From: Selaginella tamariscina
Taxonomy: Eukaryota; Streptophyta; Lycopodiopsida; Selaginellales; Selaginellaceae
Assembly: GCA_003024785.1 (NCBI GenBank)
Contig: PUQB01000110.1
Span: 434,001-498,000, forward strand
Direction: 5' to 3'
DNA: 64,000 nucleotides
Shown here: positions 24,640 to 37,813 of the stretch, piece by piece
Layout: the number at the start of each line of letters is the position of its first letter
Position numbering within the stretch: position 1 is the stretch's first letter
Position numbers and translations under genes: made by a program
The notes under the pieces: generated by a model
What the model saw: only the letters and a program-made list of their open reading frames with translations
Databases searched by the model: none
Told to the model about the DNA's origin: nothing

Positions 24640-25965
24640 AGAACAATATGTTGCTGCTTTGTAGATTTGCAAAAGGTTTTTGATACAATTTAAAAATAAA
24701 AGTTCTTCCAAATGTTTATGAAACTTGAAGTACCAATGGACATCATATTTGAGCATCAAAGTGAAGTATATTGTTTACACTTTTGAATTGAATATTGAGG
24801 TTAAACAAGGGTCCCCACTATTAAGGACATTATTTAAGTTATACATAGAAGCCGTTGAGGGGATCATGCAAATTAGAAGATTGTTGAATATGTAAATAGT
24901 TTTTGTATGTATTATATTCTTGTATGCCGATGATTTGTTATCGATGGTCATGACTAAAATGATGTTGCAAAAGCAACTCACAATCCTCGTGAGTTCTATA
25001 TTTAAATAGGCCTCGAGGTGAATTAAAACACAAATTGTAGTTTAGGGACATCTACAGACAAGACATGTGAATATTAAGAATAAACAATTCTAGAAATGTT
25101 GTATGCATGAGAAATTCATGGCATGCAGGAGTGAGAGAAAAGAGAAAAGTAATGCAATGTGCATATTATGGAATACAAAAAAATTAAATGGGTAAATGTT
25201 TGAGATGTTAAACAAAGATATTATGGTGCAATGGTTATGTTGCCTATGAATCCAATATGTGGACTTGGGCTAGCAAAATGGAAAAGAATAGAGAAATTCA
25301 TTAAAAACTTACTGTGCATCACATGTATATGATAATGAAAATCAAAATGTACTTAATGCAAGTTGAAGCTTGCAAGTTTGCATTACAATATTAATAAAGT
25401 TGGATATACAATTGATTTATGATGCAACAAGAACTTGAGTGAGATTGCTTTAACATATCAAACTGGATTATGGTTTGACTTAACAAAATGACTTAAGGAG
25501 ATAAAAATGGATTTAGACATTTGTTTAAAGGTAAATGAATACGATGATAGATGGATGGGCATAGCTCTCAAACACTTATATGAATAGATTGGAGTGAAAT
25601 TTAGGATATACATAATGTATATGAACGTGGAACAATACATGTATAGAAAGTATATAGAATGGCAACACCTGATAACAAAGACATTGCAAAGTTAAAATTT
25701 GGATGGCATATGTTACATGCATAAGGAGATGAACAAGACCTCCATGGGAACATAAGTTATGCCCCTTGTGTAGATACAAAATTGAAGAGGTGAAAACATT
25801 TCATCATGAAATTCCCAGCATAATGTGATTAGATATAAAGAATCTTTCCCTATAGCATTTGGAACATTACAAATTTTTGGAAAGAAACAGGGTAAGAAAT
25901 AATGTAGCAAGACACATAGCCTTGCGAGAACACGTGACATTAACTGACTAACTAACTAACTAACT
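24640..25965 (+). mobile_element. Decayed LINE (non-LTR retrotransposon) fragment
   Basis: Forward frames, interrupted by many stops, contain reverse-transcriptase signatures in the right order. A degenerate DFAKGF (for DFxKAFD) comes first, then VKQGSPLLRTLFKLYIE (for V-K-Q-G-x-P-L-S-P-x-L-F) at about 24800-24850, and LYADDLL (the YADD box) at about 24922-24945. Near 25755-25800 HKLCPLCRYKIEEVKTF resembles the Cys-rich C-terminal segment of plant LINEs. An (ACTA)n tract at about 25945-25970 may mark the 3' end. The endonuclease part was not found. Confidence 0.7.
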
Positions 25966-27072
25966 ATATATATACATATACACCATTGCCTGTTATTGAG
26001 CCAGAACAGACGGTAAACAATTCAATAATAATGCTAGGAGGACTATTCATAACACTTCATTGGACAAGGCTTTAACATGTTAACTTAACGTGTGTGAACA
26101 GCGTGTGTACTTTTGGGAGACGACTCCACTGCCAAGCTCTTGCAAGGTGTCAAAAATGTGTTCAAGGCAGCTTTCCACACCACATAGATGGAGTGAAATT
26201 ACTGATTAAATAATTAAGTTATTAATTTCAATAAGTTAATTAGCTGTGATGAAAAGTATTCCTGAGGCGAGTGCTTACAAATAGCGAATGTGCCAAGGAA
26301 CCATGTGTGTGTAAGAGAGAGAGAGAGTCAATAACTCGTCTGAAAACCACAAGTAAAACATATTATCATAGATGTTAATGTAGGTAAATCAAAAGTTATA
26401 TCTATTTTATAAGAACAAAATTTTGTTTTTTTCTTAGTAAAGTTATATATATATAATATAATTATATATATATAAATATTATATTATGTGTCAGAACACG
26501 CTTGCGGAATCTTATACTGAACCATAGGTTTACTTTGACAATTATCAAAAGGCATTTGAATATATATTTACCATATATATACGCTTTACACAAACGTTTC
26601 CATGTATAATATACAGAACAAGTTTAAATGTATGATTCATTAAAAAAAAAATTTAAAAATTAGTTAACTAACCAACCAAATGCAAATGGATAAATATATT
26701 CTGTTTTCATATTTCTTGTTGTTTATTAAAATAAATATTTTATATTAAATAGTATATATACTAGTGTGAAAGACCATATGGATGATCCTTATGGGATTAG
26801 AAAAATAACAAAAACAAGACTATCTGTATCAAAATATTAAATTGAACTTGTTAAATATCGGACCCTAGTGACAGTTTCCTTGTTTGCATTTTGAATCTGA
26901 GCCGTTGGCTATGGCCGCTAGATAATACGAGGAGCTGAGGTTCACAGACGCTCGACATGTATAAGAAATCGAGGATATAGATCCTTTTTCTCTCCTTAAG
27001 GAAATGACGGTTACACTTGGGATTTGTTCAGATAGTTGAATTTGTTTATTTTGCGTTAGCGATCAGATAACG

Positions 27073-28565
27073 ATGAGTCTTGCAGCAATTCTATGCGTAT
27101 TGGCGTTGATTTTGGGATCGGCATGCGCTCAACAGGACATAGAGTGTCTGAGAGAGTTCAAGAGCTCTGTAAACGATCCGCAGGGGTCCTTATCGTCGTG
27201 GACTTTCCCTCCGAACAACATCTGCAACTTCGCAGGAGTCCAGTGCCTGCGCAACAGCGACTCTCGAGTGTACTCAATCTCACTCTCCCAGACGGGTCTC
27301 ACTGGGTCCTTCCCCAAGGGACTGAATAAGTGTGAGAGCCTCACCGGTCTCGACATCTCCGAGAACGCGTTGAGCGGTTCCTTGCCTAGCAACATCTGTT
27401 CCACGCTTCCGTACTTGGTGGTCTTGGACATCACAGTAATGCGTTTACTGGGTCAATCGTATCCGTTTGTAAACTGCTCGTACGTGAACGCTTTGGACCT
27501 GAGCAGCAACAGGTTCACAGGAGCCATCCCAGCACAGATATCTCAGTTCCCAAGGCTGAGGACGTTCGACGTGTCAAACAACGACTTCAGGGGACTTATT
27601 CCCCCCTTGTTTGCGGCAAGGAACTTCACGTCAGAGTGGTTCGTGAAGAATCCGAGTCTCTGTGGTCCGCCCCTGAAGAAGTCATGCCCAAGTAAGAAGA
27701 AGACGAGCGTCGTTGTTGTGATAGTGGCAGTGGCAGCAGGCAGTGTGCTGGGATTGGCGGCAGCTGCAGTAGTGATCATCTGGTTTCTACCAGTCAGGAG
27801 CCGGTAAGGACGAGTGGGCCAAGCGGATGAGAGCACCTCATGCAGTTACGGTCTCTCTGTTTGACAAGCCTCTGGCAAAGGTGAAGCTGACCGACCTCAT
27901 ATTGGCGACCAACAGCTTCTCTAAGGAGAATATAATTGGCTCCGGAAGGACGGGTGTGGTATACAAGGCCTCGTTCCCAGACAGGACTGTCATATGTCGG
28001 CTCACGTGGACAAGCAGTTCAAGCCGGAGATGGAAATAATCGGCAACCTCAGGCACACGGGAATCTGGTTCCCCTCCTGGGATACTGCATTGACGTCTCC
28101 GAGAAGTTTTTCGTGTACAAGTACGGGAGCATTAAGGACTGGCTTGGTAGAGACGACGGGTTCACTCTGGACTGGCCAAAGAGGCGCCGTGGGTGCCGCC
28201 AGAGGCATTGCATGGTTGCACCACAGCTGCAATCCGAAGATCATCCACAAGAACATCAGTGCCTCCAGCTCCTACTGGACGGGGATTTCAAAGCCAAGAT
28301 TACGGACTTCGGACTAGCACGTCTCATGAACCCGGTTGACACCCACATTAGCACCTTTGTGAATGGAGACTTTGGGGACGTCGGGTACGTTGCTCCCGAG
28401 TACATCAGGACCCTGGTGGCCACGGTTAGAGGGGACGTATATAGTTTTGGTGTCGTCCTCTTGGAGATGCGAGGACGGATTCCGAGGTACTCTGGTGGAG
28501 TGGGTTGGTGTACATGCCAAGATACGGATGTCTCTCTGTATAGACGCAAGGAACTCAGGTCCTAG
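27073..28565 (+). pseudogene. BIR1-like receptor kinase, right copy, degenerate
   Basis: Same start as the left copy (MSLAAILCVLALILGSAC). The LRR domain is open to about 27804, with one shifted LRR near 27430-27475 (VLDITVMRLLGQS). Just after the TM helix a deletion removes the juxtamembrane segment and brings a stop (VRSR then stop). The kinase part continues in several frames: [17 protein letters not shown], a deletion removing the catalytic-Lys strand, a 2-bp insertion near 28053-28057, IIHKNIS in place of HRN, and [19 protein letters not shown]. It then truncates after VVLLEM at about 28467 and runs straight into LAS1 3' DNA. It cannot encode a working receptor. Confidence 0.85.
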
Positions 28566-28582
28566 TTTCTCGTACCTGCCTC

Positions 28583-30962
28583 CTAGTAGTAAACATCCGT
28601 TCGTTGATTTGACAGTCTCATCGTGGTAGTCATCATGCTCTGCCGGGTCAACATTGTCTCCCTGTTGGTGAACAGTGACGGGGGAGAGATCTCTTTGACT
28701 GGGTGAGAGATCTCCGTAAATTTGACCATCTTGCGCACTGGGACCGTGTCTACCTTCCGTATTCGTTTCCTCCTCTCTGGTGTTTCGGAACAGAGGTCCG
28801 GTGAACAGTCTAGTAACCACGACGGACGTACTCCTCCAACGTAGCATGAAGACGGAAGCTTTCCGATGGCACACGGCTGCCAGTTCGTGGCAAGCGTCCA
28901 GCGCTGTCTCTTAGCCTGTTCATCTTTACCTGTCTCTGTTCGCTGCGTACCATGGAGGACCCTTTGTTGTGTAGTGTGCATTTCCTTAAGGCTCGTCTCC
29001 AGATATCCCTGCTCAGGTACATTCTTTTTGCTTCCTGCCTGCTGTGTAGTGTTTTCATCAATATATACATGTGGTAAAGTTTGATCCGAGTTCTTCACTT
29101 CATTTGGTATCGTTGAACTCGTCTCCTGGTAAGGGGAAGATTCACCTAATTGTCTACATTGTTCTTCTTCTCCCTGAGGTACTTCATCCGGGTTCATTTT
29201 GGGATAAGTAGGCTCACCGGAGCCAGAGAGCTACCTTTTGTATGAGTTCTATACACTAAAGAAGATAGCCCTTCACTTTACGACAAAACTACAAAGTATA
29301 TGCAGAGTATTCTATCAATTCACACACATACGCGCGCGCTTCAGTGTTGATATATAAGCAATATTTAAACTAGTCAAGCTTACTCTTCTTGAGCTGCTTC
29401 GCTTCGTAGTTATTGAGATCTTCGGATGATATATAGGTTTGTTCAAGTAGAGAAGCATATTCCATTAGTATTGACTTCAGCTTTTTCCGAGCCGAGTCCA
29501 AAGATGCCTTTTGCTGTTCCAGTAGAAAACCTTCAGCCAATCAAGTGCCTAAAACAAAGTCAAAGCCATAAGTTAGTATACAGACACACATGTGATTGCA
29601 TGTGTATATGTAATTATTTTATTTGGGAGGTTTAATTAAGTCAACCAGTTGAATCTATTTCTACCTGTTTGCTTGCCATCCGTAGCACAGAAATGGCAGG
29701 AAGTTCGCCTTGAGCAGAATCTACATAATACATAATATAAAATCAGTAAATATCCTGTATAGATAGCGCGCACACACACGAAAGTTTTTATGTGTACCAT
29801 GTCGGATGTTAATTAGTAAGGGAGGAAGGGCTGCTTTCAATGCACGGGCAGCAATTAAACCATTTTAAAACGATCTTTTATTGTCCACTACCCCGTTTAT
29901 CAGCCTGAACTTAAAGCTCACGAGTTTTACAATCATATATAGTTTTCTTAGTTATAAGATGCGTGTGTATAAGATATCACATCCATCTAACATGCTACTT
30001 CGCTCTTTCTGTATGTGTATGATAGTATATGGATTTGTGTGCATAATAGCTCATATCCAAACAAATCAAAACGAGCATATACACACCACAGATTGCACAC
30101 ACGCACACACACACACACACATGTATATAATTTACCTCATGATCGACATGGCATACATCAAACGGAGCTGCTCATCGGACAAGATGGATTCCTCTGGAAT
30201 ATCCTCTCTGGAAAAGGAAAACGGAGTTAATATATATATATATATATATAAGAAAAAGAATTACACATGCGTATACGCATACAAATACACAGATACACAT
30301 ATACGTTATAGATGGATCCCGTTGATGAATACTAAGAATGTTGGCTGTAATCTCAACAGCAATATGCACACGAGTTCGTGCTTGCCACGCGGTTATCTGC
30401 AAATACAAGCAGCTTAACATGTCAATAACAAGATTAATCTTATTTGAAACTGCTAACACTAGAATATTAGTTATACATAAAATAAAAGACAATATGTATA
30501 CAGACAGATACATGTCTTATATATAATTCTAATATAATGCATATCATTACACATGTATATGTAAACAGGTATGAATTACTGTAACTTTATAAAAGCTGTG
30601 ATTATAATGGGATTATTGAACGCACACATACACACACCCATAAACGCACACCCACATATAGAGAGAGAGAGAAAGTATTGTCATTATATATATACGAAAA
30701 TGGATTTCCTAATCTATGTATATATAAATTTACTGACGTACACTATCATATAACATCTGTAACATAATTATACTTATATTTTAATGTGTTTCCAAGATTC
30801 ACATATATACATATGGTACGATGGATATATTGATATAATGAATACATATGTAGGTGTATATATATAATATATAATATAATATATAATTATAATATATATA
30901 TATATATATATAATTAGATGTGATTATTGGAGTACCCTCCATGCCACGATCTTCCTCTACAT
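28583..30962 (-). pseudogene. LAS1-like gene, right copy, degenerate
   Basis: Exons equivalent to the left copy remain: exon 2 at 30305-30396 (ITAWQART), exon 3 at 30136-30207 (DEQLRLMYAMSIMR), exon 4 near 29800-29905, exon 5 near 29667-29720 and exon 6 near 29385-29550. The start reads ATG TAG, and most of exon 1 is deleted. Exon 4 has a TAA where the left copy has its A-run break. Exon 6 lost a base (TACTGGAAC for TACTGGGAAC). Exons 7-8 (about 900 bp) are deleted between about 29211 and 29260. The C-terminal segment 28583-29197 is open in one frame and includes NWQPCAIGKLPSS, so for that part this copy is better preserved than the left one. Confidence 0.85.
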
Positions 30963-33900
30963 CCTCCTAAACCCTATACCCCCTGTTCTAGGGTTAAACC
31001 GGGGAAGTATTTACCTGCTGGTATCGAAAAATCCTGAATAGTTTTTAATAGATTTAATAAATGTGAATTATCATTATATTATATAATTATACACGTTTGT
31101 TATACTCTTGAATATTTTACGATGTATACCCTAGATTATGAAAAAATATGAAATTAAAGATGGTAAGTTATGGATGAAAGTGAGTTAATATATTCTTTAT
31201 TATTTCAAATAATTCTATTTAAAATTTTGATAGAAATAATCATAAAGATAATGATTGAACATGCACTACTTTGTTAAATTTAAGATTTTATCACTTAACA
31301 GTTTACTTAGTGATGTAAAAAACATAAAACAATACGATGTGAATGAAATAAATAACAGATTTTTATAAAGAAGATAAAGTGAAGAATAAAGTTGGATTTC
31401 CGCACATTATTATTGATAAAGCAAAATAAATAACATAATATGCTATATAGAAACTCTGTAGAATGTAAGAATATAACTTTAAAAATCTTTGGGATATATA
31501 TGATAGTTGAAATGTATGCTAATCTGTACTTAGAACTTGTAATTGTTGGCATGATAGAATGTAATAATATAATATGGTAGATTGTGAAAGAGGGTTTTCT
31601 TATGCTAAGACTAAGGTGGTGTATGGAAGGTCTACTTTTGGGTTTTGAAAAAAAGACTATAGATTTAAATGCAAATTAAAACATATAAACATGTAAATAT
31701 AATGTAACTCGATTGAAAACAAATTAAACCTGTATTGTTTCAGGGAGATTGACATATGTTAAATGTTGAGGATTGAAAAATTTTAATATAAATAATTTAA
31801 ATTTAAATATAACTTCCCACTATTCTTTCTGTTTAATTTAATTTTTGGTTTATATTAAACTTTAAGGATGAAAAGAAAATAAAAATTTTTTCAAACCTTA
31901 CCTATATTGTGATTTATTATAAATTGAAAGAGATGACTTCTAAACTTCTTTTAAATATACAAATTTAATTCTAAATCATTTTATTGTATTCTCTAAATGC
32001 ATAAGTAATATTATTATTATTTTAGTATTTGTGTGTGTGTGAAAGTGCATATGTATATATAGTAAATTAATATTATTATATTATGCTTTTATAGATTGTG
32101 GATAACTTGCTTAATAATCTTTTTTACATGTATTTATTAAATAAATATGTTAAAATTGCCTCAAATGTTTCATCATTAATGTGTGTTAAAATACATTTAA
32201 GCTATACTTTACTAACTTTAATATGAATATGCATATAAGTTATTTGTCACACACACCACCATATTAATTATTTCAAACATTTATTAAAATTAGTTACCTA
32301 ATGTAGTTAATTGAGTTTTAAAAATAATTAGATAATTAAATTTTTTTAATATTTATTACCATATAAGTTGCTTACCTTTTTATACACAACTTAGATTTAT
32401 TAGTATTTTATTATTTAATACAAACAAAATTGTTTATTATATTTATTACACAAAAAGTTTATGTTTTATAATGAAACAAAATAATCCTTTATGTAAGCTC
32501 CTTACAAAAACTTACATTTCCATGCATACTTCATAAGAATTAATAAAAAGGTAAAGCATAATGACATCCTTATTCTTATTTTTTAAAATATTTAAAAAAA
32601 ATTAATCGAGTATTTATTTGGTCTTTAATTAAATTTTATTAAAGTCAAATATATTTATAAATCTTTACAAATAACTTAAATTTACTATGGGTAACTTATG
32701 TTAGTAATAACTCTGATATCTCATAAATACATTAGTTATATCATGTGCAATAAATTTGTTATATATTAGAAAATATTTAAAACTAATAAAATAAAAACAT
32801 TATACAAAATTAATTATTAATTGAAATCATTTTTAATCCTTATGATATAAGTGTTTTTTTAGTTTGATTAGTTAATTGCTTATACAACTTATTTTAATTC
32901 ATTTTAAATGATACATGATAATTAGTTAATGAGAAATTTTGATTATGACATAACTAAGTGTTTGCAATAAATTTATTATATGATATAAAATTGATAAAAT
33001 AAATAAATTATACATAATTAAATATTAAATCAAATTGTTTTAATTCTTTCAATTTAAGAAATTTTTATGTCAATTGATTATATTTTATACAACTTTTTAA
33101 ATTCATTTTAAATAATAATGATGGAAAAATCACTTTGATTATATGCATAATGGTTATTAGTGGCCAATTCAAATGCATTTAACATTTAATATTATTCACT
33201 TTTGATCATTCTAGAATTAAAAAAAAATTATTTTAAAATAAATAATATTTACTTTTTTAAAATTTATAAAATTTTAAGGCAAGCTATAATTATTTAATAG
33301 TTAATAATAAGTAAAAATAAAATATTGTGTTTGAGCATTACTTTCATTAAGTATAAATGTTGAAATATTGTTAACAATTGGTGAATATTTTTTAAAATTA
33401 AAATTCTTAAACTTCCACTCCTCTCTCACTTTTACAAATAATATTTTTAATGTTAACTTAATTAATTCATGTTTCATTTTATAAACAAAATTGAAATACA
33501 TAAATTTACATTTAAATAAAGAGATAATAGATTTCTTTTAAAGACATTAATAAATGTATTAATATATTCATAATTGATGAATTTGCAAATTGTTTTAGCA
33601 CTTAAATTAAAAAGATTTATGAAAGCATAAAATAATCACAAGAAAATTAAGATAATACATCAAGGTTAAATTTATGAAATATATAAATAGTTGTTATTTA
33701 TGTTTATTATATATATATAATTTCAAGAAATAAGAAAATAAAAAAGTTAGAAAAAGATTTCTTTTATATTTCTTAAGTTAAATTTAATTATCCATTTGAT
33801 TATTCAAACAAAAAATCAAACATTTAAAAATTGTTAGAATGCCAATTGAAATGTTCATTTTGGTGTATCTATATTTAATTTGAATATAATTAATAAATAC

Positions 33901-35178
33901 TATTAATGTTTATTTAATCATATCTTATATGAAAATTTAATTAAATCAAATGGTATATGCATTAATAAATTTTATAAATTTTAATTATATAATTATATAT
34001 AATTTGAAAATGAAAGAATGGTTAAGAGTAAATATGTTGAAAAATATTGAAATCCTCAAAATAACTATAAAAAATAAATAAATTTTCAAGTTAATTAAAC
34101 CATTGTATAGTTTCTTCACTTAAAACAATATTAAATTTTAATATATTTAGTTTTATATAATTATTATTTTCAAATAAATTTCAAGGTAATATAATACATC
34201 AATATTTTAAATATTACACTTATGCATAATAATAATAAATAATAATAATAATGCAAATAATAAAAATATAAATATTTAATTGTACAATTAGATGGTTATT
34301 GAAATTATTTATTGAATGTTCATGTACTTTAACCCCACACCAGTATGTAGAAAAATCACAATAAAACAATTTTGAATATTAAATATGTAAAATTTATTAA
34401 TATTAGATTACATAATTTCTTTTTGCATATATTCCTTTAGAAACCTTTAAATTTTATTTATTTCCACAATTAGTCTTATTTATATTTTTTAATAAAACAT
34501 AAAAATAATTTTTTAATTATGCTTGGTTTAAAATACTTAGTCAATGTTGAGTGCTGCATGCTAACGCCATGTATTACATGATTAATTATATAATCAAAAC
34601 AATAACATTTAAAGGATATATTTTAAGGACAGCTATAAAATATATTTAAATGATGTGTGAAAACATGTGTGTAAGTATGTATTTAAATTATATATGAATA
34701 ATTATTTGTTATTAAAATAGAACTTCAAATGGTATTCATACACACACATTCATAAATACATATTTACAATTTAAATTGCATGTGAAACAGGCAGCTTTCA
34801 TTTTAAAACTTAAATCATTATTATTACATATGTCCAAATAAACACATAATTTAAAATTTGACAATATATAAAATTTTAGAATTAAACAATAAAATTGGAT
34901 ATATAAATAAAGTATTACTAAGATATTCTAAATTATTTATAATTAAAATCTTTTAAAAGAGGTTTAAGAATGAAATGAAATCTAAACTATCTATTTAAGA
35001 CAGAACTTTATAAAATATTATTAATATATTTTTATTAAACAAAGTTCAAAATTTAAACCATTTAAGTATTACTTTATTATTTTCAGAATTCAACCTCAAA
35101 CACAAAATATTATTATAATATTTTAACTTTTGCATTGAATAAATTAAAGGCTGAAATAAAATATAAATCATCAAACTT
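30963..35178. other. AT-rich gene-free outer part of the right arm
   Basis: No gene, RNA or intact mobile element was recognised. A degenerate telo-box pair lies at about 30968-30996. From 32580 outward the DNA matches the left arm inverted. Confidence 0.65.
32205..32510 (+). repeat. Arm segment in direct orientation to its partner
   Basis: Matches 12240-12520 in the same orientation (GCATATAAGTTATTTGT, then TTAATTGAGTTTTAAAAATA, then TTTATTACACAAAA), unlike adjacent DNA on the outer side. See the partner entry. Confidence 0.75.
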
Positions 35179-37653
35179 ATATCAAAAATGCGACTTACGA
35201 GAAATATTGTAGACAAGGAACACACAAGCACTAGGAGGCAACATGTTGGAGGCGATTGTGTTGTGCATATTCATATGTTCATGTGTGGATTGAGTATATA
35301 CATAAATATATATCACCATGGTGATGAAGGCCAGTGATATTCTTTTCTGAAGTTTTTTTATTTTATTTTTCTTGTTTTAAGTTCATGTGCAACACATTAC
35401 ACACATTGACATTTTTCACACTCACCATTTATACGGAGGCATTCTATAATTGTTTATTCAAACGTCCTATAAATATCAAGTTGTAAATTATAATTGCTTA
35501 TTCAAATGTCATATATACTATGTAAAATATAAGATTTAATTTTGATACCAACTATTACAATGCCTTAGGCCACCCCATATGCAATGCAGTGTACAATGCA
35601 CACACTTTGACATTTGTTACTCATAATTAATAGGGAGGCACTCTCAATTATTTGTGATGGATCAAACTAATTCTTATTTGGACACCTTATATCAGACGTA
35701 AGACATAAGAAATTGATTAGATACCAACTATTATATTTACGTGGGTCACATCACGTACAACTGTATAAATAACTTGGAAGTGTTATATTTAATTCTCATT
35801 TTAACCTTATATTATATCCAACTTAATATACAAGAGAGGGCTCTTATACCAATTATTATAGTCTTTTAATAGATTGTAAATGTCCACTATAGATTATTGT
35901 CCCCACTTACAAGTTATATATTTTGGAATCCTTATTTTAAATCTCTTTATTACTATAACGTATAATCCTTACTATATGCCAACTCACTTACAATTGGACA
36001 AATATTTATTTTAAATCCATTTGTTACCACAAGGTTTGGGCAATTTGATAAGGTCACTCAAATCCCTTTAAGTTTATTCAATTTAATAAGGTCACAAAGT
36101 TTTTCAACAAAGTTCACAATCCCTTATGACCTTATTCAATTTAACAAGGTCACAAAGTTGTTCAACAAGAATGTCATTATCTCGGTGACTTGAATAGTAA
36201 GAATTTAGAGCCTCACAATGACTTTGACGTCCGTTTTAATTATTTTATTTAATATTTTTTTCATGCTAATAAGCTTACCAAACACTAGCCTAACAATGTA
36301 TTATATCCAATTAAGATGAAATTTAGTGTAAATATAATATAAAAATAATACCCATGTCTATCGTTGATGAGTTTAATAATAATAGTTTATTAACTTTTAA
36401 CCAAGTTTTTATCTTTAACCTGTATAAATTTTAAAATTTAAATAAGTTTATCTTTAAATTAAATCCTTAACTTTGTTATTATGTTTAACTTAATAAATTT
36501 ATCTCTAAGTTGGATCCTTAAACTAGTGAATTTATTCTTAAATTTCATGCCTTAGCTTACCCTATCGAATCATCCACTATTCATAAATAGTAAACCTTAA
36601 TTTTTAATTATATATATATATATTATATATTAAGTTATATAATAAATAATTGAAAAAGTATTTATAAAATTAAAGAATATAAGATTAATTTATATATTTG
36701 ATTTAATTTAAAATAATTAAAAATCATTATATAAATTAGTTTTAAATTTATTAATCTAAACCATTATGATTTATTTAATGGTTTAAACCATGATTTAAAT
36801 TAAAATTATCAATCCTTAATCTTGATTATTATTCTTAACATAATGATCTTTAAATATTTAATGTGTATCTCTAATCTAGACATTTAACTTAATTATTATT
36901 TTTAATTTGAAAAGTTTATTCTTTAATTCAATTGTTATCCTTAACTTTGTGAATTTATTCTTAAGTTAAACAATTATTATTTTTAACTTAATAAGTTTAT
37001 TCTTAAGCTCAACCCTTGACCTATTTATTACCTTTGACCCAATTATTATTTTTAACATAGTGAATTTATTCTTTAACATAATTGTTATATTTAGCATATG
37101 AATTTATTTCTAAGCTGGACTCTTAATTTATCTTAACCTCATGAGTTTAGGATAACTATTAAATTAAATTTAAAATAAATATTGAATAAAATTTAATATA
37201 ACCGTCCCATGGAATTTAAAATGTTTATCCAATATAATTTAAGATGTGCCATTCAAATAAAATTTAAAATGGATTGACTTATTCTTAATAAAGCCACATG
37301 GATATATGATTTAGGATGGCCGCGGATGGGTGTTGATAAACAAACACATACACACACTAATTAAACTTTTATATTAATTTTTATTACAAATTTGACTAGT
37401 AAAACTTGACCATCGTTTTCAAGCTTTGCTGTGGACAAGGCAGTCCCCACAGCCTCCATTATTTGACTTACAATTTCTGGGCACAGCTTCCCGTTGGTTT
37501 GCATTTTCAATCATCAACTTGTCCACGTAAATATGAGTTTGACAAGAGGAGATTTTATGTTAACTAAGCCTACTCAGCACTCATGTGGCCCCACATCTGA
37601 TTCGACGTGGTTACAATCGACTGGTTCATACCTGGTCAAGAAGTAAACAGTAT
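35179..37653. other. Intergenic DNA with small tandem repeats
   Basis: No gene was recognised. A ~60-bp unit (TTCAATTTAA(T/C)AAGGTCACAA then GTT(T/G)TTCAACAA) is repeated at about 36077-36165, with a partial copy at about 36030. From 36440 to 37110 short degenerate repeats of the type TTTATTCTTAAGTT / TTAACTTAATAAG recur. Confidence 0.55.
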
Positions 37654-37813
37654 GTCTTGGCACTACTATATATCATACTGAGTTTTTTAAGTTTAGGGAG
37701 ATATACTCATGGACATGTCTGACTCTGCTTACCGTCTTGGCACTACTATATATCATACTGAGTTTTTTAAGTTTAGGGAGATATACTCATGGACATGTCT
37801 GACTCTGCTTACT
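37654..37813. repeat. 80-bp tandem duplication over the OMT start codon
   Basis: Two units (37654-37733 and 37734-37813) are identical over 79 bases, from GTCTTGGCACTACTATA to GACTCTGCTTAC. Each carries the promoter-proximal DNA and the ATG. Only the second ATG (37789) leads into the O-methyltransferase frame, because 80 is not a multiple of 3. Confidence 0.9.

Larger units (their letters stand above)
26193..35178 (-). repeat. Right arm of the inverted duplication
   Basis: Reverse-complement partner of 9024-19031. It holds the degenerate BIR1-like copy (+) and degenerate LAS1-like copy (-), convergent like the left arm. It lacks the LAS1 exon 1 core, the large LAS1 exon 8 and the BIR1 3' end. 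It carries about 1.2 kb (31030-32200) with no visible partner on the left. Confidence 0.85.
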
